A DNA stretch of 64,000 bases from Aphanomyces cochlioides. Its lineage: Eukaryota; Oomycota; Saprolegniomycetes; Saprolegniales; Verrucalvaceae. The stretch spans positions 992,001 to 1,056,000 of the forward strand of contig JAHQRK010000015.1 in the NCBI GenBank assembly GCA_019828595.1, written 5' to 3'. Numbering within the stretch: the first letter of the stretch is position 1; each line of letters begins with the position of its first letter. A model generated the notes under the pieces. That model saw only the letters and a program-made list of their open reading frames with translations. It ran no database searches and was not told where the DNA came from. Below are positions 31,209 through 40,281 of the stretch, piece after piece. The translations under genes were made by a program, and so were the position numbers.

Positions 31209-32468
31209 ATGAAAGTCTCGATCGTCTCGTCGGTCTTGTCGCTCGCTGCCCTAGCGTACAGCGCATCCAGTGCCAGTTTGTGCAATGCTGTCGAGCCATA
31301 TTCGTACATGACCGCGGCTACCCAGTACCCCGAACTCAATAATGCGATTCAAGCCCTCAGCGCGAATCCCATTGCGACTTGGTACACAGATCGTGGCTCC
31401 AACCAAGTGGCGCAAATCTTGTCAGCATGCTCGAATGCCGTCCCCACAATCGTCGTGTACGGTTTGCCCAACAAGGATTGCGGTGAAGGGGGTTTCTCCA
31501 ACGGTGGTGACAACACCAACACCCAGCAATACACTGCTTGGATCCAAACTCTTGTCAACCTTGTGGGTAACAAGGAAGTCATTTATATCCTTGAACCGGA
31601 TGCCGTCGGTTTGACCTCCACCGGCGGTTGTGGTGTCACGAACGGCTACCAAAACAACCTCAAGGTCGCCTTGGGTTTGCTCTCGACCAACCCGAACGCT
31701 CACATCTACGTTGATGTGGCCTCGTGGGCGACTCAAAGCGCTGCTGTCAGCATCCTTACCGATTTGAAGAAGGCTGGTCGTCTCCAAGGTATTGCCATCA
31801 ACACGTCCAACTACGTCGCCACAAGCGTACTCACAACGTTGTGCCAAACGTACTCCTCTGCGACGGGTGGATTGCATTGTGTCTTTGACACGTCCCGCAA
31901 TTTCAACGGGGCGTCGTCTAGCGAGTGGTGCAACGCTCGTTTTGGTGGCATTGGCGTTCCCCCAACGAGCAACACGGGCAATCCATTGGTGGACTACTAC
32001 TTGTGGATCAAAGTCCCTGGGGAAAGCGATGGCCAATGCACTGGTCAAAGCGCCGATGCCATGATCGGACCTGCCGCTGGTGCCTTCTTCTATGATGGCT
32101 TCAAGACTCTATGGAATCACGGGTACTATGTCAAGCAATTGGGTATGGCTCCTATTGGAAGTGGTGGTCAGCCCCCGGCAACCTCCTCCCCCTCCACGAC
32201 TGTCCAACCGACATCAACTCCGTCGACTACCACATCTCGTGCCACTCCGTCACCGACCACATCTCGCGCCACTCAGTCACCTACAACGTCTCGTCCTTCT
32301 TCGACACCAAGTGTTCAACCGACGACGTCTCCCCCGAGTGGGGGAGTGGCGCAGCCTTGGGCGCAATGCGGAGGCAGTGGCTACACTGGACCGACGACTT
32401 GCACTCAGGGCTACAAGTGTTCCTACAACAACGCGTGGTACAGCCAATGTGTCCCAGGCTCCAACTAG
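31209..32468 (+). CDS. Secreted GH6 cellulase with one CBM1
   Basis: 419 residues from the ATG at 31209, which starts a signal peptide (about 1-22). The GH6 barrel (about 25-315) carries [11 protein letters not shown] with Asp90 and ILEPDAVGL with Asp131, matching by motif position the two key aspartates of GH6 enzymes (Asp175 and Asp221 of Trichoderma Cel6A), and further [27 protein letters not shown] and [13 protein letters not shown] Ser/Thr/Pro linker with SRATPSPTT repeats (about 325-385) leads to a CBM1 (QPWAQCGG...AWYSQC, about 385-417). GH6 enzymes hydrolyse cellulose by inversion, releasing cellobiose or making internal cuts; loop lengths cannot be judged by eye, so exo or endo action is open. 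Intact partner of the inverted pseudogene at 24847-25802. Confidence 0.92.
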   Translation: MKVSIVSSVLSLAALAYSASSASLCNAVEPYSYMTAATQYPELNNAIQALSANPIATWYTDRGSNQVAQILSACSNAVPTIVVYGLPNKDCGEGGFSNGGDNTNTQQYTAWIQTLVNLVGNKEVIYILEPDAVGLTSTGGCGVTNGYQNNLKVALGLLSTNPNAHIYVDVASWATQSAAVSILTDLKKAGRLQGIAINTSNYVATSVLTTLCQTYSSATGGLHCVFDTSRNFNGASSSEWCNARFGGIGVPPTSNTGNPLVDYYLWIKVPGESDGQCTGQSADAMIGPAAGAFFYDGFKTLWNHGYYVKQLGMAPIGSGGQPPATSSPSTTVQPTSTPSTTTSRATPSPTTSRATQSPTTSRPSSTPSVQPTTSPPSGGVAQPWAQCGGSGYTGPTTCTQGYKCSYNNAWYSQCVPGSN

Positions 32469-32720
32469 CTCGACAATCCGCCATCCCGGGACGTCTCCGT
32501 GTGCTGGAAGCAATGTACTGTCCTCCGATCCTCCTGCAAAGTGTAGTGTCTACTTGGTGGTCCAAGAATTTTATGATTGAAACAATTTGAGCTGTGTGTC
32601 GTTCGTCGCCTCTATTGCTTGGTTGGCGAGGACTAGGATCCACGCGGTGAATTGCTGCGATCCTTACACGACTTGCACGACACTCAATTGACAAAATAGA
32701 CAAGATATTTACGCAGAAAT

Positions 32721-35003
32721 TTAGCTGGTCTCGACACATTGGCTAAAGTTGTCGTCGGTTTCTTTGCACACGTAGCCTTGCACGCATCCCGTGGGGCCAA
32801 AGTAATTATGGCCACCGCACTGTTGCCACGCTGGAACGAGGTGCACCGACGAGCTTTCAACTGCCGGCGCTTTTGCTTTCGTCACTTGGACGCATTGGCT
32901 GAAGCCGACGTCCGTTTCTTTGCATTCATAACCTTCAACGCAAGAGGTTGGGCCATAATACGCCTTGCCCCCGCATTGTTGCCATGCAGCAACAAGCTGA
33001 AGCTCGAAGCCCTTTGACAGTGAGCTGGATGAGAAAGACTTGGATGCTTTGCTGTCGTTCGTTCGAGCTTCGACTTTGACGCATTGGCTAAAGTCCTTGT
33101 CTGTTTCTTGGCATGCATAGCCAGTGACGCAAGCTGTTGGGCCATGATAGTTGAGACCACCGCATTGCTGCCAAGCAGGAATAACTTGCGCCACAGAGAA
33201 GCTTTCAGTGGCTACAGGAGCACTGGCAGCTTTGATTTCAACACATTGGTTGAAGCCGTCGTCCGTCTGCTTGCACTCGTAGCCGTCAACACACTTGGTT
33301 GGGCCATGGTAATTTTTGCCACCGCATTGCTCCCACGCTGCGACTTGAACCGCCTTGGCGGCAGCTTTAGCTTTCGACTCGACACCTCGACTGGTGACTG
33401 ATGAGACCTTGGACTTTGACGCAACTTTGGATTTGGAAACTGTCGACGTCTTGGTTGCAACACACTGGCTGATGCTTTGACCGTGAACTTGTTGGCATTG
33501 GTATCCTTGTGCACAGGTAGTTGGGCCAGAGTAGTTGTCACCACCGCATTGCTGCCATGGTCCCGCAACTTGCGTGCTACCCACGCTTTCCACTGATTTC
33601 GACTGAGAAGACGACTTGGTCGATCCTCGCAATGCAGATTGCACTTGCGAAGTCGATTCAACGCATTGGCTCATGTACTTGCCGTCGGTGGCCTTGCATT
33701 CGTAGCCATCGACGCAAGTTGTCGGTCCTTGGTAGTGCTCCCCACCGCACTGTTGCCAAGCTGGCACTTTATGAACAGTCTCAGAAACTGAGCTGCTTTC
33801 AACTTGCGTAGCTTGATAGTTTCCTCCATTGGGGAGGCATTGGCTGTACCATTCGTTGTTGTATTTGCAGGTGAATCCATTGGTACAACCTGTCGGGCCA
33901 TTGTAGCCATTGCCGCCGCATTGAGCCCAGGCTTGGGCAGCACCGCCGCCATTCGAGGGAGCTGGCGTTGGATTGTTCGATGGAGGAGAAGGAGGAGCGC
34001 TAGATGGGTACGAGGGTGGAGCGCTACTAGATGGCCAAGGTTGGTTAGCTCCAATTTGGGGAAGTCCCTTCTCCTTGACGTAATAGCCTTGGTTCCACAA
34101 CGTTTTGAAGCCATCGTAGAAGAAGGCACCAGCGGAAGGTCCAATCATCGCGTCCGAGGTTTGACCAGTGCATTGGCCGTCGCTCTCACCGGGAACTTTG
34201 ATCCACAAGTGGTAGTCCACCAACGGATTGCCCGTTTGGTCGGTTGGTGGGGAGCCAATACCGGCCGATCGGGCATTGCACCATTCACTTTGCGGCGAGC
34301 CATTGTAGTTGCGTGCAGTGTCAATGACACAGTGCAAACCTCCAGTGGCTGACGAATACGACTGGCAGAGGCTGTTGAGTTCACTTGTCCTGCGGTAGTT
34401 GGACGTGTTGATGGCAACGCCTGCGAGACTACCGGCTTGCTTTAGGTCGTTCAAGACGCCGGCAGCCACTTCTTGCTTAGCCCACGAGGCGACATCGGCA
34501 TAAATATGAGCATTCGCGTTGGTCGAGAGCAATGCGACGGCAATCTTGAGGTTGTTCTGGTAGCCATATGAGACGCCGCAACCGCCATTCGAGATGAGAC
34601 CAATCGCATCGGGTTCGAGGACATAAATAACTTCTTTCTGGCCGACCTGATCGACGAGTTTTTGAATCCACGCTTTGTACATGTCGGTGTTTTTATTGTC
34701 ACCATCGGAGGAGAAACCACCAGCGCCGCAATCTTTGTTGGGCAATCCATAAATCACAATGGCAGGAATGGCATCTTGACATTTCGACAAGAGGTCGGTG
34801 ACGGGCGACGTGCCGCGGTCAGTGTACCACGAGGCAATCGCATTGCCTTGGAGGGCGTCAATCGCATCTTTCAGATCTGCATGTTCACTTTTCGCACTCG
34901 TATAGGAATAAGGCTCGAGCGCACTGCACAACTTAGCTCCCAACACTACGCTGCGTTGGGCGGACAGTAGAAACAAGGCGGTGGTCAAGGCTGGAAGCTT
35001 CAT
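32721..35003 (-). CDS. GH6 cellulase with seven tandem CBM1 modules
   Basis: 760 residues in one exon from the ATG at 35003. Signal peptide about 1-22; GH6 barrel about 25-312 with Asp91 (LPNKDCG) and Asp132 (LEPDAIGL). After a Pro/Ser linker come seven CBM1 modules at about 358-389, 414-447, 482-514, 556-587, 610-641, 673-704 and 724-757, each with the QCGG...GPT...C...QC pattern and separated by Ser/Lys/Val-rich linkers. The first ends in the classical EWYSQC; the other six end KYMSQC, QSISQC, DGFNQC, KDFSQC, VGFSQC and DNFSQC, so one or both C-terminal aromatics of the cellulose-binding face are lost. All seven start with Trp or keep aromatic Tyr near GPT. Usual GH6 cellulases have a single CBM1. 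It converges with the GH6 gene ending at 32468, 252 bp away. Confidence 0.93.
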   Translation of the reverse strand: MKLPALTTALFLLSAQRSVVLGAKLCSALEPYSYTSAKSEHADLKDAIDALQGNAIASWYTDRGTSPVTDLLSKCQDAIPAIVIYGLPNKDCGAGGFSSDGDNKNTDMYKAWIQKLVDQVGQKEVIYVLEPDAIGLISNGGCGVSYGYQNNLKIAVALLSTNANAHIYADVASWAKQEVAAGVLNDLKQAGSLAGVAINTSNYRRTSELNSLCQSYSSATGGLHCVIDTARNYNGSPQSEWCNARSAGIGSPPTDQTGNPLVDYHLWIKVPGESDGQCTGQTSDAMIGPSAGAFFYDGFKTLWNQGYYVKEKGLPQIGANQPWPSSSAPPSYPSSAPPSPPSNNPTPAPSNGGGAAQAWAQCGGNGYNGPTGCTNGFTCKYNNEWYSQCLPNGGNYQATQVESSSVSETVHKVPAWQQCGGEHYQGPTTCVDGYECKATDGKYMSQCVESTSQVQSALRGSTKSSSQSKSVESVGSTQVAGPWQQCGGDNYSGPTTCAQGYQCQQVHGQSISQCVATKTSTVSKSKVASKSKVSSVTSRGVESKAKAAAKAVQVAAWEQCGGKNYHGPTKCVDGYECKQTDDGFNQCVEIKAASAPVATESFSVAQVIPAWQQCGGLNYHGPTACVTGYACQETDKDFSQCVKVEARTNDSKASKSFSSSSLSKGFELQLVAAWQQCGGKAYYGPTSCVEGYECKETDVGFSQCVQVTKAKAPAVESSSVHLVPAWQQCGGHNYFGPTGCVQGYVCKETDDNFSQCVETS

Positions 35004-35671
35004 GGTGGAAAATTTGAAAGTGCCACTCCACGTCGGCTAGCTACAATCCATGCAGCAGCGTGGCATGGTGAAGGAGAGACGGAGGATTGCAGTCCCGACT
35101 CTACGATGGCTCGCAGATATCTCTGTAAGAGTTGGTTGTTTTCTTTCGGGATTGGCTGGCGAGTTGGTCCGACATTGCACAGTCCGGACAAAGTGCACTT
35201 TTGGACGGTGTCGGACGGTGGACATGGTTGTCCCATACAAATTTGTATATATTTCCGACCAAATGGAGGGGTGACATTTCCTTTCAGACCGAAAAGTTCG
35301 AACAAATGGTCGACGTCGGCAGAGGCACTGCTGCGCCTCGTGCTAGGCGGAAAGAGGTGGGCTTTGCTGGCTTGCGTGGCGACGGATCTTCTTGCACATC
35401 TATACGCGTGATATACTCTTGCCTTGGTCAGCCAAACCACCGTTTGAAAAGACGAGATGAAAGCGATATTAAGAGACGAACTCGGATCGACAAGTTGTCG
35501 TCCACGACATCTTCTGTCTCTCCTACTCTTCATCTTAAACGACTGTATCACTGTTGTCTGGCCCAATGAGCAGCCCAAGGACGCCGAGTTTCACCAGGTC
35601 AGTCAGATCTACGGTGCAAAGAGAAGTGCGTATTGTTGCTTGGTGACGACTGGAGTAGATTCAGCAAGATA
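35004..35671. other. Spacer upstream of the seven-CBM1 gene
   Basis: Probable promoter region of the minus-strand GH6 gene followed by unassigned sequence; frames of up to 145 codons on the plus strand have no family features. The MITE-like element begins at 35672. Confidence 0.4.
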
Positions 35672-36160
35672 CAGATAAACCTGCTTGTTTGAACAACGCG
35701 CGGTGGAGTGTTCAATTCCAAAGGTGTTCAGCTATAGCTTTATCGAAGCGTTTGTATAGGCATACAAATTTCAAGTTACTAATTTACCCTATGGTATCAG
35801 GACATTTTCATAAGTAACGTCTGTCGTTCATCAATCAATACACTCTACTCTGTCTCAACCGAGCACTTGAAGCGCTTCTTGATGTGTTCGTATGGGGTGC
35901 CTTCATCGATCATCTTCAGCATGGTGACTTTGTCTTCCATCTCAAGTCGACCATCCTTCCACCAAGACTAACAATGTGTGGCTAACCAACGATGTGTTCT
36001 GACGTTACGTTGTACAACTCATATTTGATCAAATTACTTCGTTTAGCATGAGAGGTTTTTGTTCAATCTACCAGGGTCGACATATGTCCGTGGATTGAAA
36101 ACCTGTTCAGTTCGAAAGGCGTTTAGCTATCCGAGGTGTTTAAACTAGCAGGTTTTTCTG
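35672..36160. mobile_element. MITE-like element, 489 bp, TA-flanked with 29-bp terminal inverted repeats
   Basis: The ends 35672-35700 and 36132-36160 are inverted repeats matching at 24 of 29 positions, beginning CAGA(T/A)AAACCTGCT. Both ends are bordered by TA (35670-35671 and 36161-36162), the target site of Tc1/mariner-type transposases. Inside, a 27-bp subterminal segment at 35709-35735 recurs in direct orientation at 36104-36130 (about 23 of 27). No open frame of useful length is present, so the element is non-autonomous. Confidence 0.7.
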
Positions 36161-36277
36161 TATTCTAGACATGTGGACTCTGTCGTGCTGAAATGAAAGA
36201 GTCTGACTCTTTAACGATTATTTGTCGGGCATAGATCCAAGACAGTTTTTAGATATCTTGACGAGTGAGTAACACTG

Positions 36278-36310
36278 GATCATGGCTTATCACCGTGATA
36301 AGCCATGATC
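36278..36310. repeat. Perfect 15-bp inverted repeat with 3-base loop
   Basis: Arm GATCATGGCTTATCA at 36278-36292, loop CCG, exact reverse complement at 36296-36310. It lies about 120 bp upstream of the oxygenase start at 36431, so it may be a regulatory palindrome or a small transposon footprint. Confidence 0.85.
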
Positions 36311-36430
36311 TCTCCCCGATAATATTACCTCTCCATCATTGCCCTACTTTACATTCGCATCGTGGTTGGGCATTGTCAACCACAAATCCAAAGATACACT
36401 TCTGCCTCATTTTCCAATTCACCGAGCACC

Positions 36431-37327
36431 ATGAATATCATTGCAATCACGACAGCCATCTTCGCCACAGCCCTCTCAACCGTCGATGCACATGGACGGT
36501 TGAACGATCCCATGCCCACATTCATCGCCCCACTTGACGACAACACCAAGTACTGCGGAATCATCAATGGCTACAATGCACTCCCTGGTGAAAAGTACGA
36601 CGATTCACCACAAGCCAACACCGAAGCTTTCAACCGTGCGTTCAAAAAGTCCAGCTATCAATCCCTCAAGGCCCTCGTGGATTTCCAAGGTGACACCGGT
36701 GGAGAATGCGGTATCACTCGGGCCGATGGCACACCACAACCATTGCCTGGTGATGGCAATGTCAAGTGGATCCACGGCAACGAAGGCTTTGTGGCGTCCC
36801 ATGAAGGTCCGTGTGAAATCTGGTGTGACAACACCCGTGTTTATGAAAATGACAACTGCGCTCGCAACGTCCCAAACGGGATCATGCCAATCGACGTGAG
36901 CAAGTGCCAAGGCGCGAGTCGCCTGTTTTTCTTGTGGCTGGCCATGCACACCCATGAGTGGCAAGTGTACAAGAACTGTGTGCCATTGCAAGGAGGTGAT
37001 GGCAATCGTCCCCCATCACCCCCTTCACCAAACTACCAACCCACAATGGTTCCATCTCCTCCGTCTCCTCCCAGTAGTGGGAACGTGCAGCCTTGGCAGC
37101 AATGCGGCGGTGACGGCTACTGGGGTCCAACGGGATGCACTCAAGGATTTTCATGCCAGTGGATTAACCAATGGTACAGCCAATGCACCAATGCACGCGC
37201 TGGCACAGCCACTGTCGAAACGTGGGGCCAATGTGGTGGTCAAGGCTACGGCGGATCCACCAGTTGCAAATCAACTGACCACTGCGTGTGGAAGAATGAC
37301 TGGTACAGCCAATGTGTACCCAACTAA
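36431..37327 (+). CDS. Secreted AA17-type oxygenase with two CBM1 modules
   Basis: 298 residues from the ATG at 36431; signal peptide 1-20 ending TVDA, mature His21-Gly-Arg-Leu. The catalytic domain is close to that of the gene at 23566, with [40 protein letters not shown] and [10 protein letters not shown] short Pro/Ser linker precedes CBM1 modules ending INQWYSQC and KNDWYSQC. The DNA from 36405 to 37143 looks identical to 37914-38652 of the next gene, beginning 26 bp before the ATG and ending inside the first CBM1. The second CBM1 is unique to this copy. The upstream regions of the two genes are unrelated, so their control may differ. Confidence 0.85.
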   Translation: MNIIAITTAIFATALSTVDAHGRLNDPMPTFIAPLDDNTKYCGIINGYNALPGEKYDDSPQANTEAFNRAFKKSSYQSLKALVDFQGDTGGECGITRADGTPQPLPGDGNVKWIHGNEGFVASHEGPCEIWCDNTRVYENDNCARNVPNGIMPIDVSKCQGASRLFFLWLAMHTHEWQVYKNCVPLQGGDGNRPPSPPSPNYQPTMVPSPPSPPSSGNVQPWQQCGGDGYWGPTGCTQGFSCQWINQWYSQCTNARAGTATVETWGQCGGQGYGGSTSCKSTDHCVWKNDWYSQCVPN

Positions 37328-37939
37328 GGCAAGCTACTCGTAAGATCACTGTTATATAAATGTACATTTGCAACATTGTCAATGGAAACTGATAAAGAGC
37401 GAAATACAATCATGTTAACATGTGGACTCTTCAACAAGAACCGTGAGGAACAGTGGGTATGCAGCCATTTGATATGGCGAAAACCTTGGTAGAGCTTTTC
37501 TATTCTAAAGTCTGAGAGGGGGACCAAGGGCGTCTCGCTGCTGAACAGTCAAGAGGGCAAACCAGAACTAAAGTCTCACGATCGACCAAGCAGTTGGCCT
37601 AGAGTTCTGAAAAATTTCCTCGTTCGTGTCTGCAAGGGGAAGACAGTGCCTCAAGACGACAGGCATTGCTATCGTTCGTCCATACACTCGACGGAATATT
37701 TCATTGGTGACACCAAAGATATGCAAACCCGAGAATGTGCAAATGTTCGAAAGAAATTTGATTTCATTCTCCTGATGCACTGCCAGTGTGACAAACGTTG
37801 CATCAACAGCGAGATTTTAAACGCTTAATGATATAGACCACCAACTCGTGCGTGAAATGCAGATTGTCTACTCTTTACTTGAAAGCGATGGAAAACAATG
37901 GCTTGGATCGCTTCCTCATTTTCCAATTCACCGAGCACC
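37328..37939. other. Spacer between duplicated oxygenase genes
   Basis: About 610 bp with no gene seen. Only its last 26 bp (from 37914) are shared with the upstream region of the preceding gene. Confidence 0.45.
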
Positions 37940-38707
37940 ATGAATATCATTGCAATCACGACAGCCATCTTCGCCACAGCCCTCTCAACCGTCGATGCAC
38001 ATGGACGGTTGAACGATCCCATGCCCACATTCATCGCCCCACTTGACGACAACACCAAGTACTGCGGAATCATCAATGGCTACAATGCACTCCCTGGTGA
38101 AAAGTACGACGATTCACCACAAGCCAACACCGAAGCTTTCAACCGTGCGTTCAAAAAGTCCAGCTATCAATCCCTCAAGGCCCTCGTGGATTTCCAAGGT
38201 GACACCGGTGGAGAATGCGGTATCACTCGGGCCGATGGCACACCACAACCATTGCCTGGTGATGGCAATGTCAAGTGGATCCACGGCAACGAAGGCTTTG
38301 TGGCGTCCCATGAAGGTCCGTGTGAAATCTGGTGTGACAACACCCGTGTTTATGAAAATGACAACTGCGCTCGCAACGTCCCAAACGGGATCATGCCAAT
38401 CGACGTGAGCAAGTGCCAAGGCGCGAGTCGCCTGTTTTTCTTGTGGCTGGCCATGCACACCCATGAGTGGCAAGTGTACAAGAACTGTGTGCCATTGCAA
38501 GGAGGTGATGGCAATCGTCCCCCATCACCCCCTTCACCAAACTACCAACCCACAATGGTTCCATCTCCTCCGTCTCCTCCCAGTAGTGGGAACGTGCAGC
38601 CTTGGCAGCAATGCGGCGGTGACGGCTACTGGGGTCCAACGGGATGCACTCAGGGGTTCTATTGCAAGTGGATCAATCAATGGTACAGTCAATGCGCCTC
38701 CTCTTAA
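37940..38707 (+). CDS. Secreted AA17-type oxygenase with one CBM1 (near-identical neighbour copy)
   Basis: 255 residues from the ATG at 37940. Signal peptide, mature His21 and the whole catalytic domain and linker are identical in translation to the preceding gene as far as TGCTQGF; beyond that the CBM1 changes ([15 protein letters not shown]) and the protein ends without a second module. It is therefore a recent duplicate or the product of gene conversion, with a different tail. The stop is at 38705-38707 and the minus-strand GH6 gene ends 188 bp further on. Confidence 0.85.
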   Translation: MNIIAITTAIFATALSTVDAHGRLNDPMPTFIAPLDDNTKYCGIINGYNALPGEKYDDSPQANTEAFNRAFKKSSYQSLKALVDFQGDTGGECGITRADGTPQPLPGDGNVKWIHGNEGFVASHEGPCEIWCDNTRVYENDNCARNVPNGIMPIDVSKCQGASRLFFLWLAMHTHEWQVYKNCVPLQGGDGNRPPSPPSPNYQPTMVPSPPSPPSSGNVQPWQQCGGDGYWGPTGCTQGFYCKWINQWYSQCASS

Positions 38708-38895
38708 TGCATTCCTTCCCCACCGCATAACTCCATAGTTCATCGTTCTAATCACTCATTCTCCAAGTCTTTACGTTGCTTGATTTCCTCCAATCTTCAC
38801 ACACTCAAATGTCGTATTACAAATTAGATGACGAACACGACGCAAAGACTTCATTCTCTCAGATACCCCGAGAGGTCGCAAACTTAGAAGAGTCA

Positions 38896-40281
38896 TTAGT
38901 TGGGTACGCATTGACTGAAGACGTCGTTCATGTATTGGCAATGGTCCGTTGGCTTGCATGTCGCGGGTCCAGTGTAACCATTTCCACCGCACTGTCCCCA
39001 CGTGTCCACGACCGATCCTCCAGGCAAGCATTGGCTGTACCATTCATTGTTGTACGAGCAAACGAATCCAACAGGACAGTTCTTTGGCCCACTGTAGTTG
39101 TTGCCACCACATTGAGCATATGGCTGAGCAGTTCCTCCACTCGATGGAGTCGTCGTGGGCACGACGGTGGGGTTCGAAGTGGGTAATGTTGTCAATGGAG
39201 GGGTAATAGGGGGCGAAGGTGGCGATGGTGTGACAGGAGGACGAGTTGTTGGTAAAGATGTCGGAGCAGTCGTGACGGGGGGGCGCGTTGTCGGAGTTTG
39301 AGTGGTCGGTGCCGAGGTCGGGTTGGGCCATGGTTGGCCAATTTGAGGATAACCCAACTTCTTGCCGTAATAGCCTTGGTTCCACAACGTCTTGAAGCCG
39401 TCGTAGAAGAAGGAGCCAGCCGACGGCCCAAGCATAGCGTCCGAACTTTGTCCAGTGCATTCGCCGTCGCTTTCACCAGGGACTTTGATCCACAAGTGAT
39501 AATCCACGAGAGAATTTCCAGGTTGGTCCGTTGGAGGTGAGCCAATGCCACCAGTGCGGGCATTGCACCATTCCCCGTTTGGAGATCCATTGTAGTTGCG
39601 AGAGGTATCAATGACACATCGAAGTCCACCTGCAGCCGATGAGTACGACTGGCACAAGCTTTCCATTTCACGCGTCGTGCGGTAGTTAGACGTGTTGATT
39701 GCAATACCAGCAAGGCGACCATAGGACTTCAAGTCGTTGAGAATACTGATAGCTCCACCTTGGTTGGCCCACGACGCAACATCCACGTAGATGTGAGCGT
39801 TAGCGTTCGAAGACAACAAGCCCATGGCGATGCGAAGGTTGCCTTGGTAGCCATTCGTGACGCCACAACCGCCGTTGGAGGCCAAACCGACCGCATCGGG
39901 CTCGAGGATGTAAATAACTTCACGTTGGCCGACTTGGTTGACGAGGTTTTGAACCCACGCTCGGTACATATCAGTGTTCTTGTTGTCACCGCCGTTGGAA
40001 AAACCTCCTTCGCCGCAGTCCTTGTTAGGTAAACCGTAGATGACAATGACAGGTACGGCGCTCGTGCATCTCGCTAGCACATCAGCCACTGGGTTGGTTC
40101 CACGATCGGTGTACCAAGACGCGACGGGGTTGGCCTTGAGGAGCTCAATCGCATTGGCGAGTTCAGGGTATTGTTGCTGCGCACTCGTGTACGAGTAGGG
40201 CGTCAACGAATTGCATAGACGAGCGCCGACGACGTAGTGGGCCACCGCAGACAATGCCAATGTAATCGTTGCAAGCTTCAT
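38896..40281 (-). CDS. Secreted GH6 cellulase with two CBM1 modules
   Basis: 461 residues from the ATG at 40281, preferred over the 42-codon basic extension because it starts the signal peptide directly (MKLATITLALSAV...). Barrel motifs include Asp88 in LPNKDCG and Asp129 in ILEPDAVGL, plus [12 protein letters not shown] and [12 protein letters not shown]. The linker is Thr/Pro-rich with TTRPPVT repeats. The CBM1 modules end NNEWYSQC and NDVFSQC; the second has Phe in place of the usual Tyr. The N-terminal LCNSLTPYSYTSA groups it with the genes at 44545 and 32721 rather than with those at 31209 and 58518. Confidence 0.92.
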   Translation of the reverse strand: MKLATITLALSAVAHYVVGARLCNSLTPYSYTSAQQQYPELANAIELLKANPVASWYTDRGTNPVADVLARCTSAVPVIVIYGLPNKDCGEGGFSNGGDNKNTDMYRAWVQNLVNQVGQREVIYILEPDAVGLASNGGCGVTNGYQGNLRIAMGLLSSNANAHIYVDVASWANQGGAISILNDLKSYGRLAGIAINTSNYRTTREMESLCQSYSSAAGGLRCVIDTSRNYNGSPNGEWCNARTGGIGSPPTDQPGNSLVDYHLWIKVPGESDGECTGQSSDAMLGPSAGSFFYDGFKTLWNQGYYGKKLGYPQIGQPWPNPTSAPTTQTPTTRPPVTTAPTSLPTTRPPVTPSPPSPPITPPLTTLPTSNPTVVPTTTPSSGGTAQPYAQCGGNNYSGPKNCPVGFVCSYNNEWYSQCLPGGSVVDTWGQCGGNGYTGPATCKPTDHCQYMNDVFSQCVPN

